Source: Thermoflexus sp042408815
GTDB lineage: Bacteria > Chloroflexota > Anaerolineae > Thermoflexales > Thermoflexaceae
Reading direction: 5' to 3'
NCBI RefSeq assembly: GCF_042408815.1
Contig: NZ_JBHOQR010000028.1
Coordinates: forward strand, 1 to 56,233
DNA length: 56,233 bases
In this document: in pieces, positions 8,305-15,835 of the stretch
Layout: every line of letters starts with the position of its first letter
Numbering within the stretch: position 1 is the stretch's first letter
Program-made: the position numbers and the translations under genes
Notes under the pieces: generated by a model
What the model was told of the DNA's origin: nothing
The model's database searches: none
What the model saw: only the letters and a program-made list of their open reading frames with translations

Positions 8305-9671
8305 CACAGCACCTCCCCGTTGACGATCGGCAGGGGCTCCCCAATGATCAGGGGCATCGTTTCGGTACCTCCCGTCTGGAGCCGTCGGTGCACGGCCTCG
8401 AAGCCTTCCGGCTCGATCGCCATCGCGTCGCCCTGCAGCAGCCCGAAGATCCCACGCTGGCCGGGCTCCGGTCGCTGGTTCCGGCAGTATTCGCAACGGC
8501 TCGGGTCGTGGGGCGTGTAATCCACGGGCTGCTCGTAGGTGCTGATGAAGCCCTCAAAGTTGCGCAACACCACCCGGCGCTCGTTCATGGCCAGCAAGTA
8601 GTTGGGCATCACCGGCACCTTCCCCCCGCCGCCGGGCAGGTCGATCACATAAGTGGGGATGGCATAGCCGCTGGTGTGCCCCCGCAGGGCCTCCATAATC
8701 TCCAGCCCCTTCGAGACCGGCGTGCGGAAGTGCCCGGCCCCCTCCACCAGATCGCACTGATAGAGGTAGTAGGGCCGCACCCGGCGCTTGACCAGCTCAT
8801 GAACCAGGGCGCGGATGATGTGGGGGCAATCATTGACCCCCGCCAGCAGCACCGTCTGGCTGCCCAGGGGGATGCCCGCATCCGCCAGCTTCGCCAAGGC
8901 CTCAGTGACCTCCGGGGTCAGCTCCTTCGGGTGGTTCACATGGATGTTCATCCACAGCGGATGGTATTTGCGCAACGTCGCCACCAGATCCTCCGTAATC
9001 CGCTGCGGCAGGAAGATCGGCACCCGCGTCCCGATGCGGATGACCTCCACATGGGGAATCGCCCGCAGCCGACGGAGCAGATCCTCCAGGATCGGCTGGG
9101 GGAGGATCAGGGGATCGCCACCAGAGAGCAACACATCCCGGATCTGGGGTGTGCGGGCGATGTATTCGATCTGCCGATCGTAATCCCGCCGCCCGAAATT
9201 GGCATGGGGATCCCCCACAATCCGACTGCGAGTGCAGAACCGGCAGTAGCTGGCACACTGGGTCGTCACCAGCATCAGCACCCGATCCGGATACCGATGG
9301 ACCAGGCCCGGGACCGGGGAGTGTTGATCCTCGGAAAGGGAATCCTCCATCAGCCCCGGCGTCGGCTCCAGCTCCCTCGCGGTGGGGATCACCTGGCGCC
9401 GGATCGGGCAGCTCGGATCCTCCGGGTCGATCAAGGAGGCGAAATACGGGGTGATGTCCATGCGGAACCGGTGGGTGGCTGCCGCACCGGCCTCCTCCTC
9501 CGGGGTCAGTCGGATGATCTGCTTCAGCTGCTCCACCGAGTTCAGGCGATGGGTGAGCTGCCAGCGCCAGTCATCCCACAGCTCATCCGGCACATCCTGC
9601 CAGATCGGCGCCCGTCGGCTGCGCCGCTTCCCACCCGGGGGCTCCTCCTCCAGCCGCTTCCGCTCTTCCAT
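8304..9671 (-). CDS. kamA: Lysine 2,3-aminomutase (radical SAM, PLP)
   Basis: 455-aa radical SAM/PLP enzyme predicted to convert L-lysine to L-beta-lysine. Seen: 4Fe-4S cysteines C139, C143 and C146 (CASYCRFC), followed by carboxylate-binding R148; PLP lysine K351 in PGGGGKVP; zinc-site cysteines C282 (GVNDC) and C393/C396. Both aspartates that bind the substrate epsilon-amino group in the clostridial enzyme are kept: D307 (QCDL) and D344 (VIDLPGG). Glutamate 2,3-aminomutases replace these, so lysine is the expected substrate. It is the first gene of a five-gene minus-strand operon, behind a 460-bp AT-rich divergent intergenic region. Confidence 0.92.
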   Translation of the reverse strand: MEERKRLEEEPPGGKRRSRRAPIWQDVPDELWDDWRWQLTHRLNSVEQLKQIIRLTPEEEAGAAATHRFRMDITPYFASLIDPEDPSCPIRRQVIPTARELEPTPGLMEDSLSEDQHSPVPGLVHRYPDRVLMLVTTQCASYCRFCTRSRIVGDPHANFGRRDYDRQIEYIARTPQIRDVLLSGGDPLILPQPILEDLLRRLRAIPHVEVIRIGTRVPIFLPQRITEDLVATLRKYHPLWMNIHVNHPKELTPEVTEALAKLADAGIPLGSQTVLLAGVNDCPHIIRALVHELVKRRVRPYYLYQCDLVEGAGHFRTPVSKGLEIMEALRGHTSGYAIPTYVIDLPGGGGKVPVMPNYLLAMNERRVVLRNFEGFISTYEQPVDYTPHDPSRCEYCRNQRPEPGQRGIFGLLQGDAMAIEPEGFEAVHRRLQTGGTETMPLIIGEPLPIVNGEVL

Positions 9672-9759
9672 TGCCTCCTATCCTCCTCAGCGAGATCACA
9701 TCCGGGAGCCCAGGGATCTCCCCCCATGACCGCCACAGCCTGAACTCCTTCTCCACGAG

Positions 9760-9872
9760 CGGGATTTTACATCATCTCCTCCATGAGATGCGTTAAGAAA
9801 GCGTGTGAATTTCGTGAGATTTCGGTTAAGCATATTATCGAAGATTTTAGATAAATCGAAAACTATAAATGC
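9760..9872. promoter_or_regulatory. AT-rich divergent control region between kamA and the PIG-L gene
   Basis: In strongly GC-rich surroundings about 110 bp become AT-rich, with -10-like boxes on both strands: ATAATA read leftwards near 9830-9840 and TATAAAT read rightwards at 9864-9870. No good -35 is visible for either, so the exact starts are unresolved. The rest of 9672-10131 holds no convincing gene. It is the only plausible place for the kamA operon promoter and may serve both directions. Confidence 0.45.
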
Positions 9873-10131
9873 ATAGGGCGGAGGCGCTCTTGGGATCTCA
9901 TCGACGTTTCCTGTGCTTCAATCCCGATGCCGGGAGAAAAACAACGATCGCCGTGCGTGGGCGCAAACGGGGCGTGCTTCCCATAGGAGGCGAGGGCATG
10001 GGTCTCGCATCGTTCGACGGATTTCAGAGGCCGCGATATAGTCGGAGCATTGAGAAACCTGTCTCCGCTCCGACGGCGCAAGCGCTGCGCTGGAACAATG
10101 GCCTTCAATCCGCCCGATCGATGGAGGAACG

Positions 10132-10833
10132 ATGATCGAGCCGACAACGCCGGAACGTGTGCTGGTGGTGGCGGCCCATCCCGACGATGTGGAGTTCACC
10201 TGTGCGGGCACGCTGGCTAAGTGGGCCCGGCGGGGCAGCATCATCGCCCTGGTGCTCTGCACCAGCGGCGACGCGGGAACAGAAGAGACCAATCGATCGC
10301 GAGAGGAGATGGCACGGATCCGGGAGGCGGAGCAAGAGGCCGCCGCCCGGGTCCTGGGCATCGCCGAGGTGATCTTCCTGCGCCATCCGGATGGCCTGCT
10401 GCAACCCACCCTGGAGCTACGGCGGGAGCTGGTGCGGGAGATCCGCCGCTTCCGACCTCAGGCCCTGGTGTGCGGCGATCCCTCCGTCTATTTCTACGGA
10501 GAGGATTACATCAACCACCCGGATCATCGGGCGGCGGCCCAGGCCGCGCTGGAAGCCGTGTTCCCCGCCGCGGGGATGCCCCTCCTCTTCCCCGAGCTGG
10601 GCCTTCCTCCTCATCGAGTGCGGGAGGTGTATATCTACGGCGCGGCGCAGCCCAATGTATGGATCGACATCGAGGAGACTCTGGAGATCAAAATCGAAGC
10701 CCTGCGCTGCCACCGCAGCCAGATCGGGGATTGGGATCCGGGCCCCACCCTGCGGGCATGGGCCACTGAGGAGGGACGGGCAGTGGGTATGCGTTATGCG
10801 GAGGCGTTCCGTCGGATGGTGATCGGAGGATAA
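10132..10833 (+). CDS. PIG-L (LmbE-like) family deacetylase
   Basis: 233-aa zinc-dependent N-deacetylase of the PIG-L/LmbE fold. Seen: the defining AHPDDVEF motif (residues 15-22), GTLAKW after it, and the second zinc motif NHPDHRA around the middle. GGAGGAACG precedes the ATG. Family members remove N-acetyl groups from GlcNAc conjugates (mycothiol or bacillithiol steps) or from antibiotic precursors; the substrate here cannot be read from sequence. It is transcribed away from the kamA operon across a shared control region, so it could act on an acetylated product of that pathway, but that is speculation. Confidence 0.88.
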   Translation: MIEPTTPERVLVVAAHPDDVEFTCAGTLAKWARRGSIIALVLCTSGDAGTEETNRSREEMARIREAEQEAAARVLGIAEVIFLRHPDGLLQPTLELRRELVREIRRFRPQALVCGDPSVYFYGEDYINHPDHRAAAQAALEAVFPAAGMPLLFPELGLPPHRVREVYIYGAAQPNVWIDIEETLEIKIEALRCHRSQIGDWDPGPTLRAWATEEGRAVGMRYAEAFRRMVIGG

Positions 10834-10938
10834 CCCGCGCCCCTCTTCCGCCGATTTTCCCCAGGGACCTCTGGAGGCCAGACGGTGGGCTTTCAACGTC
10901 CCCACTGGCCCCCCCAAAACATGGCTCACCAGGAAACC

Positions 10939-10970
10939 GGGGGATCCTCGTGCCCCTGAGGGGAGCCCCC
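10939..10970. terminator. Probable bidirectional terminator hairpin between convergent genes
   Basis: Imperfect hairpin: five G:C pairs (10939-10943 with 10966-10970), one mismatch, then about five more pairs and a 10-nt loop. It lies between the convergent PIG-L and M50 genes. The U-tract is poor on both strands. Confidence 0.4.
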
Positions 10971-10987
10971 TCGCAAAAGCCCTGCCC

Positions 10988-11620
10988 TCATAGATGCATC
11001 AACCGGAACGCCAGTGCGTAGAAGGGCCGCAGCACACTCCCGAGAAGGCCCAGCTGCCGATCCAGCACCAGGAAGAGCAGCAGCAGCATCGGCCCATAGG
11101 CCTCCAGCCGGGCGTAGGCATACGCCAGATCCGGCGGGAGCAGCCCCTGCAGCACCCGATAGCCATCCAGCGGGGGCAGAGGGAGCATGTTGAAAACGGC
11201 CAGGCCGATGTTGATGAAGATCCACGCATTCAGGAACGAAAGGATCAGCCGGGGAGGCAGAGCTCCGATCTCCAGGCCCATCCGGTAAGCCAGGATCCCC
11301 AGGCCAGCCAGGAGCAGGTTCATCAGCGGCCCCGCTCCTCCGACCAGCGCCATCCCCACGCGGGGGCCATAGCGCAGATACAGGGGGTTCACGGGGACCG
11401 GGCGGGCCCATCCGAACCCGGCCAGCACCAACATCAGGGCGCCGATGGGATCCAGATGGGCCATCGGGTTCAGGGTCACCCGCCCGTAGCGGCGCGGAGT
11501 GGGATCCCCGAGGCGTTCGGCCACCCAGGCATGGGCCAGCTCATGCAACGGCAGGGCAAACAGGAAGATCACCGCCAGAGCCAGCAGATATCCCGGATCG
11601 TTGAGGCGGACGAAGGGCAT
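10988..11620 (-). CDS. Site-2 protease-like M50 family zinc metallopeptidase
   Basis: 210-aa polytopic membrane peptidase. Seen: zinc-binding HELAH at 26-30 in the first hydrophobic segment, a second ligand region NMLPLPPLDG around 144-153, and four to five further hydrophobic segments. This is the short form without a PDZ domain, typical of the family often found as a single gene. It cleaves membrane-embedded substrates, possibly anti-sigma factors, but nothing nearby identifies one. AGGAGGT lies 9 nt before the ATG. It is downstream of the tRNA-Met but separated from it by a terminator. Confidence 0.9.
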   Translation of the reverse strand: MPFVRLNDPGYLLALAVIFLFALPLHELAHAWVAERLGDPTPRRYGRVTLNPMAHLDPIGALMLVLAGFGWARPVPVNPLYLRYGPRVGMALVGGAGPLMNLLLAGLGILAYRMGLEIGALPPRLILSFLNAWIFINIGLAVFNMLPLPPLDGYRVLQGLLPPDLAYAYARLEAYGPMLLLLFLVLDRQLGLLGSVLRPFYALAFRLMHL

Positions 11621-11711
11621 ATCGGCGCACCTCCTCCAGTTTCCCTGAGTATATCGTTCCCGAAGAGAGGCCCCGTATCCCGGCCGCTCTCCGAAGGGGA
11701 AGCCAAATAAA

Positions 11712-11753
11712 ACGCCCCGGGGCGGCTGGGCCTTCCCGACCGTCCCGGGGCGT
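11712..11753 (-). terminator. Rho-independent terminator after tRNA-Met
   Basis: Read on the minus strand: arm ACGCCCCGGG (11753-11744), a spacer that pairs in part, the matching arm CCCGGGGCGT (11721-11712), then a run TTTTATTT. It starts 13 nt beyond the 3' end of the tRNA. Confidence 0.8.
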
Positions 11754-11765
11754 GGGGGGCGCAGG

Positions 11766-11838
11766 TGGCGAGGGTGGGACTCGAACCCACAACCCGCCGA
11801 TTATGAGCCGGCTGCTCTGCCACTTGAGCTACCTCGCC
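11766..11838 (-). tRNA. tRNA-Met (anticodon CAU)
   Basis: 73-nt cloverleaf on the minus strand. The 7-bp acceptor stem is GGCGAGG with CCTCGCC and discriminator A; the D arm is AGCTC...GAGC; the anticodon stem GCCGG/TCGGC holds loop CTCATAA, giving anticodon CAU; the T arm contains GGTTCGAGTCC. CCA is not encoded (ACC is followed by T). The body resembles elongator tRNA-Met. A tRNA-Ile2 with a modified CAU cannot be excluded by eye. Confidence 0.93.
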
Positions 11839-11896
11839 GAGGCATTTTGATTATAGCGCAGTCGGGGCAAGGGCGTCAACGCGGCCAGCTGGCCCC

Positions 11897-12289
11897 TCAA
11901 CCCAGTTCGTCCCAATCGATCTTCGGCAACCCGTAGAGACCGGCCTTGAGGACTTTCAGGGAGAGCAGGGCGCACTTGATGCGGGCCGGCCCCAGGGGAA
12001 TGCCCAGCATCTCCAGGATGTCGTCACGAGTCAGCTGTCGGGCTTCCTCTACCGTCGCCCCTTTAATCCGCTCGGTTAGCATAGAGGCAGAGGCCTGACT
12101 GATCGCACAGCCCTTCCCCGAGAACCGCACATCCACGATGCGCCCATCCTGCACTTTCAGGTCGATCCGGACCCGATCCCCGCACAGGGGATTATCGTCT
12201 TCATAAGAGATATCCGCATCCGGCAACACGCCGTAATTGCGGGGATTCTCGTAATGGTCCAGGATGATCTCCCGATAGAGGTCTTCCAT
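11897..12289 (-). CDS. sufU: SufU-type iron-sulfur cluster scaffold/sulfur transfer protein
   Basis: 130-aa NifU/IscU-like protein. Seen: cysteines C36 (NPLCGD, with D38), C61 (GKGCAISQASASML) and C106 (RIKCALL), matching the zinc/sulfur-acceptor set of the SufU family. It receives sulfur from a SufS cysteine desulfurase for Fe-S assembly. No sufB, sufC, sufD or sufS lies in this window, which is unusual for a gene commonly in a suf operon. The upstream SDR gene on the same strand ends about 120 nt away. Confidence 0.9.
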   Translation of the reverse strand: MEDLYREIILDHYENPRNYGVLPDADISYEDDNPLCGDRVRIDLKVQDGRIVDVRFSGKGCAISQASASMLTERIKGATVEEARQLTRDDILEMLGIPLGPARIKCALLSLKVLKAGLYGLPKIDWDELG

Positions 12290-12412
12290 CGCCTTGATCC
12301 TCGCTAAGGAGAGTTCTTCTGCTGTCCTTCGCCCCTCTCATCATACCACGATCCCCCTCGGGATTCACCTTCCCGACGGATCGCTCCGGGAGCCGCGCCG
12401 ATGCTCCGATCC

Positions 12413-13132
12413 TCATCGACAGGCGCCGGGATCGTTCTCTGCGCGAGGGGCTTCGCCGGAGCGGGGCGCGAGACGAAGGGTCTCGCCCGGCCCATCCATG
12501 CGAACCATCCGATCCAGAGCGACGATCGGATCCTCCCCTGGGATCCCTCGAAGGGCGTCCTCGCTGGGGGTGAGGAGCACATGCACCGCCAGGCCGAAGG
12601 GGCCCAGAGTGTCCCGGGCCGCATGGGCCAGGGCCAGCAACCCGGCTTTCCCGGCCCCATAGGCGGCGTGCGGGATCTCCCCCTCCAGAACCCGCGCAGG
12701 AACCAGGAAGACGAACGCCCCAGAACCCCGTTCGATCATCGCCGGAGCGGCCGCCTGCAGCAGGTTGAAGGCTCCCTTCAGGATCACGGCCAACGTGCGA
12801 TCCCACTCGTATTCCCCCATCTCCAGCAGCCCGCGATGGGGATGAACTTCCGCGTGGTGGACGATCAGATCTAGCCGGCCCCAGCGAGCCAGGATCTCCT
12901 GAACCATGGCCCCTACAGCGACCCGGTTGGCCACATCGGCGTGGAAAGGCTCAGCCGACCCGCCCTCCCCGCGGATCCGTTCGGAGGTCCGCTCCGCCGC
13001 CGCCGGATGGATGTCATTGGCCACCACATGGAAACCCCGGGCCGCCAACATCCGGGAGAGCCACTCCCCCCATCCCCGTCCGGCTCCTGTGACCAGCGCC
13101 ACGGGCCGCGTATGGCTTCCCATCTGTCCCAC
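12413..13132 (-). CDS. Divergent short-chain dehydrogenase/reductase (SDR) family protein
   Basis: 239-aa Rossmann protein. Seen: the dinucleotide motif TGAGRGWG near 15-22, D41 ending beta-2, and the YxxxK pair in AAYGAGK. Two hallmarks are missing: the catalytic Ser, about 13 residues before the Tyr, falls in FLVPARV, and NNAG is replaced by HHAE. It may therefore be weakly active or a binding protein. The start is GTG 13132 with GGGAGG upstream; an in-frame ATG at 13123 lacks a good site. It begins 14 nt after ychF ends. Function unknown. Confidence 0.75.
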   Translation of the reverse strand: MGQMGSHTRPVALVTGAGRGWGEWLSRMLAARGFHVVANDIHPAAAERTSERIRGEGGSAEPFHADVANRVAVGAMVQEILARWGRLDLIVHHAEVHPHRGLLEMGEYEWDRTLAVILKGAFNLLQAAAPAMIERGSGAFVFLVPARVLEGEIPHAAYGAGKAGLLALAHAARDTLGPFGLAVHVLLTPSEDALRGIPGEDPIVALDRMVRMDGPGETLRLAPRSGEAPRAENDPGACR

Positions 13133-13146
13133 GATGCCCTCCCGAC

Positions 13147-14238
13147 TCAGGCATGGAACCGGAAATGCAGGACGTCCCCGTCTTGCACCTCATAATCCCG
13201 TCCCTCGATACGCCAGAGGCCCCGCTCCCGGGCCGCCTGCGGGGAGCCCGCCTCGACCAGGACGTGCCAGGGGATGACCTCCGCACGGATGAAGCCGCGC
13301 TCCATGTCGGAATGCACCCGCCCAGCGGCCTGCTGGGCGGGGGTGCCCCGCCGGATGGACCAAGCCCGCACCTCGCGGCCGCCGGTGATGGTGAAAAACG
13401 TGATCAGGCCCAGATGGGCATAGGCCGCCTGGATCAGGCGGTCCAAGGCAGAGCCAGGAAGCCCCAGGCTCTCCCGGTAGGCGCGGGCCTCCTCCTCCGG
13501 CCACTCGTTCAGAGCGGCCTCCAGCTCCGCGCAGACGACGAGGAAGGGGCTGCCCTCCGCCGCAGCCCGGCGGGCCAGCTCCGCCGCCCAGCGGCCGTCC
13601 TCCGGCAGGTCCTTCTCCGCCACATTCAGCACGATCAGACGCGGCTTGTCGGTCAACAGGAAAAGCTCCCCCAGCAACCCTGCCCAGGCCTCCCGACTGG
13701 GCCAAAGGCGAGCGGGGCGGCCGGCCTGCAGGTGGGCGGCCAGATCCTCCAGCGTGGCCATGACCTCCGCGAAGGCCTGAGGGTCCGCCTTGGCGGCCTT
13801 CCGGGTCTTCTCCAGACGCCGCTGCACCGTCTCCAGATCGGCCAGTGCCAACTCCAGATCCAACACCTCCAGCTCAGCCAGGGGATCCACCTCCCCTAAG
13901 CTGGCGGGGACGTTCGGCGCTTCGAACCCGCGCAGCACCATCAGGATGGCATCCACCTCCCGGATGTGCGCCAGGAACTGGTTCCCTAAGCCCTCCCCTC
14001 GGTGCGCGTTCCGGACCAGCCCGGCGATGTCCACAACGGTAAGGGTGGCTGGGACCACCCGCTCCGGCCGGATGATCCGGGCCAGGGCCTCCAGCCGGGG
14101 ATCGGGGACGGGGATGACGCCGCGGTGCGGCTCGATGGTAGTGAAGGGATAGGGCGCAGTGGGCACCGGGTGGCGGGTGAGGGCATTGAAAAGCGTCGAT
14201 TTGCCCGCGTTGGGCATCCCCACCAGACCGATCTCCAT
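13147..14238 (-). CDS. ychF: Redox-regulated ATPase YchF (OLA1 family)
   Basis: 363-aa Obg-family P-loop protein. Seen: G1 motif GMPNAGKS at 7-14, the switch region through G3 (DIAGLVRNAHRGEGLGNQFL), NVAEKD in place of the NKxD G4 motif (the feature that gives YchF its ATP preference), and the C-terminal TGS-type domain ending GDVLHFRFHA. It is ribosome-associated, with a role in translation and stress response. Length is standard. The following SDR starts 14 nt downstream on the same strand. Confidence 0.95.
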   Translation of the reverse strand: MEIGLVGMPNAGKSTLFNALTRHPVPTAPYPFTTIEPHRGVIPVPDPRLEALARIIRPERVVPATLTVVDIAGLVRNAHRGEGLGNQFLAHIREVDAILMVLRGFEAPNVPASLGEVDPLAELEVLDLELALADLETVQRRLEKTRKAAKADPQAFAEVMATLEDLAAHLQAGRPARLWPSREAWAGLLGELFLLTDKPRLIVLNVAEKDLPEDGRWAAELARRAAAEGSPFLVVCAELEAALNEWPEEEARAYRESLGLPGSALDRLIQAAYAHLGLITFFTITGGREVRAWSIRRGTPAQQAAGRVHSDMERGFIRAEVIPWHVLVEAGSPQAARERGLWRIEGRDYEVQDGDVLHFRFHA

Positions 14239-14394
14239 GATCGCCTCGCGATGCGAAAGTCCTCCACTGGGGATTCTACACGGAAAACCCCGGGGTTGGG
14301 CTCTGAAGAAGTGTCCGCCCGATCCCTGGGCTCATGGACGGATCTCGATGGGGATCGGCAGGATCACGCCATCCGTTCCCGAGCCCTCCAGGCG

Positions 14395-14748
14395 TTAACG
14401 AAGAGCCGGGTAGCGGAGGAATCCGGACCGCCGAGGATCCCCCCAGGGAAGGGCAGCGAGGAGCTGTCCCAGAGAATAACGGACGAACCAGGATCCGTCC
14501 TCGCCGATTTGGAGAAAACCCCGCTCCACGAGCGCCGGGAAATGAGGGGAGGGAATCGGCCGAACGGCAGGGTGGCCATGCTCCGACAGGGCCACCGTCT
14601 CCCAGTAAACCATCTCCCCATCGATGGTGCCAGGAGTAAGAGCAAGAAAGAGCGCCGGCAGGAGAAGAGCAATCGCATGGGGAGGCGGCACGCAGACGAG
14701 GTTCCTCCATGTCGATCTGTTCCGGTGATCAGGAGGAAGGGCGCGCAT
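14395..14748 (-). pseudogene. Truncated N-terminus of a GT39/GT-C type membrane glycosyltransferase
   Basis: 117 codons from ATG 14748 to a stop at 14395. After one hydrophobic segment (ALLLPALFLAL) comes a GT-C N-terminal signature: DGEMVYWETVALSEHG, a central WFVRYSLGQLLAALP (family pattern: YSKYGLGQ followed by LA-P), then an abrupt stop. Intact relatives have 400-700 residues and many membrane spans; none of that follows in any frame before ychF. The start overlaps the 3' end of the DUF1385 gene by 20 nt. I read it as a gene remnant. It explains most of the 14239-14728 gap; nothing else is seen there. Confidence 0.6.
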
Positions 14749-15655
14749 GGCCGGAGGACCTGGGAGAGGATTCCAGGGCTCGGGCGGCCTCCAGCGCGGC
14801 CAGGGCCACCTCCAGCATGGCGTCATCCGGCTCGCGAGTGGTCAGCCGCTGCAGCCAGAGGTTCGGGGCTGAAAGGGCCGCCACCAGCTTCACATGCTGA
14901 TATCGCGCGCTGAACCACAGCGCCTCATAGGAAAGAGCGGCCAGGACCGGAAGCAGGGCCAGCCGGAGGGCCAGGCGCTCGATCAGCGTGGAGGCGGGCA
15001 GGAAGGCGAAGAGGATCGCCGCGACCAGGATCACGGTGAGCAGAAAGGCCGTCCCGCAACGGGGATGAGCGGTCGGAAAGGGACGCGCCCCCTCGATCGT
15101 CAATGGCGCCCCTGCTTCCAACGCGTGCACCACTTTATGTTCCGCCCCGTGATAGGCAAACACCCGACGGATCTCTGGATGACGACCCACCGCAGCCAGG
15201 TAGCCGAGAACCAGCCCCAGACGGAAGATCCCCTCCAGCCCAGTCCGGATCCAAGCGGAGAGCCTGAACATCCGCTCGATCCCTTCCGCGAGAAGCGCGG
15301 GCAGCAACAGGAAGACCCCCAGAGCCAGGGCGAGGGAAGCGGTGATCGTGAGCATGGCGACGGGGCTTTCGCGGACTTCCCGGGCCTCGTTCTCCCCCGC
15401 CACGACGTTAGCGGAGAACCAGAGGGCTTCCATGCCCCAGCGTAGGGTTTCCCACAGGATGAACGTCCCCCGGATGAAGGGCCAGCGCTGCCATTTCCGC
15501 CGGGGCGGAAGGGACCTGGAGCGGAGAACGATCTGTCCATCTGGAGCCCGCACCGCGACCGCTATGCCGGCCGGCCCGCGGATCATTACCCCTTCCAGAA
15601 CCGCCTGCCCACCGTATCGGAGGGCCGCCTGCGCGATCAACCCATGCCTTCCCAT
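14729..15655 (-). CDS. DUF1385 family integral membrane protein
   Basis: 308-aa membrane protein. Family hallmarks are seen in order: YGGQAVLEGVMIRGP near residues 14-28, four hydrophobic segments, YHGAEHKVVHA near 168-178 and HPRCGTAFLL near 197-206. Biochemical function is not established; in Gram-positive bacteria the family is often near prfA/prmC. The His/Glu-rich YHGAEHK motif suggests metal binding (inference). The region between it and sbcC (15656-15835) shows nothing coding. Confidence 0.85.
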   Translation of the reverse strand: MGRHGLIAQAALRYGGQAVLEGVMIRGPAGIAVAVRAPDGQIVLRSRSLPPRRKWQRWPFIRGTFILWETLRWGMEALWFSANVVAGENEAREVRESPVAMLTITASLALALGVFLLLPALLAEGIERMFRLSAWIRTGLEGIFRLGLVLGYLAAVGRHPEIRRVFAYHGAEHKVVHALEAGAPLTIEGARPFPTAHPRCGTAFLLTVILVAAILFAFLPASTLIERLALRLALLPVLAALSYEALWFSARYQHVKLVAALSAPNLWLQRLTTREPDDAMLEVALAALEAARALESSPRSSGHARPSS

Positions 15656-15835
15656 GGCCTTTCCAATCCTCCGGGAGGATCCAAGCGCTCCCGGTCAGGA
15701 GGGGCATCCTGTTCCCGTCAGACCATTCCAGGCATCCGGGACCATTAGCGCCATGAGGGGTTGCGCCTTCCGCCTTCGCAGACACCCAGGCAGGAAGCGG
15801 AGGGCCGAGCCGGAGCCCGTTCCCCATGGGCATCT

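Noticed and set aside
8304..9671. Glutamate 2,3-aminomutase instead of lysine 2,3-aminomutase
   Set aside because: The two Asp residues that recognise the lysine side-chain amine (D307, D344) are both kept; glutamate enzymes replace them.
9895..9940. CRISPR-repeat-like string (CTTCAATCCCGATGCCGGGAG then A-rich)
   Set aside because: Only one partial copy; no regularly spaced repeats and no cas genes in the window.
9869..10135. Open frame of 88 codons upstream of the PIG-L gene
   Set aside because: Codon bias is poor, composition is Arg-rich without hydrophobic pattern, and it lies across the expected promoter region.
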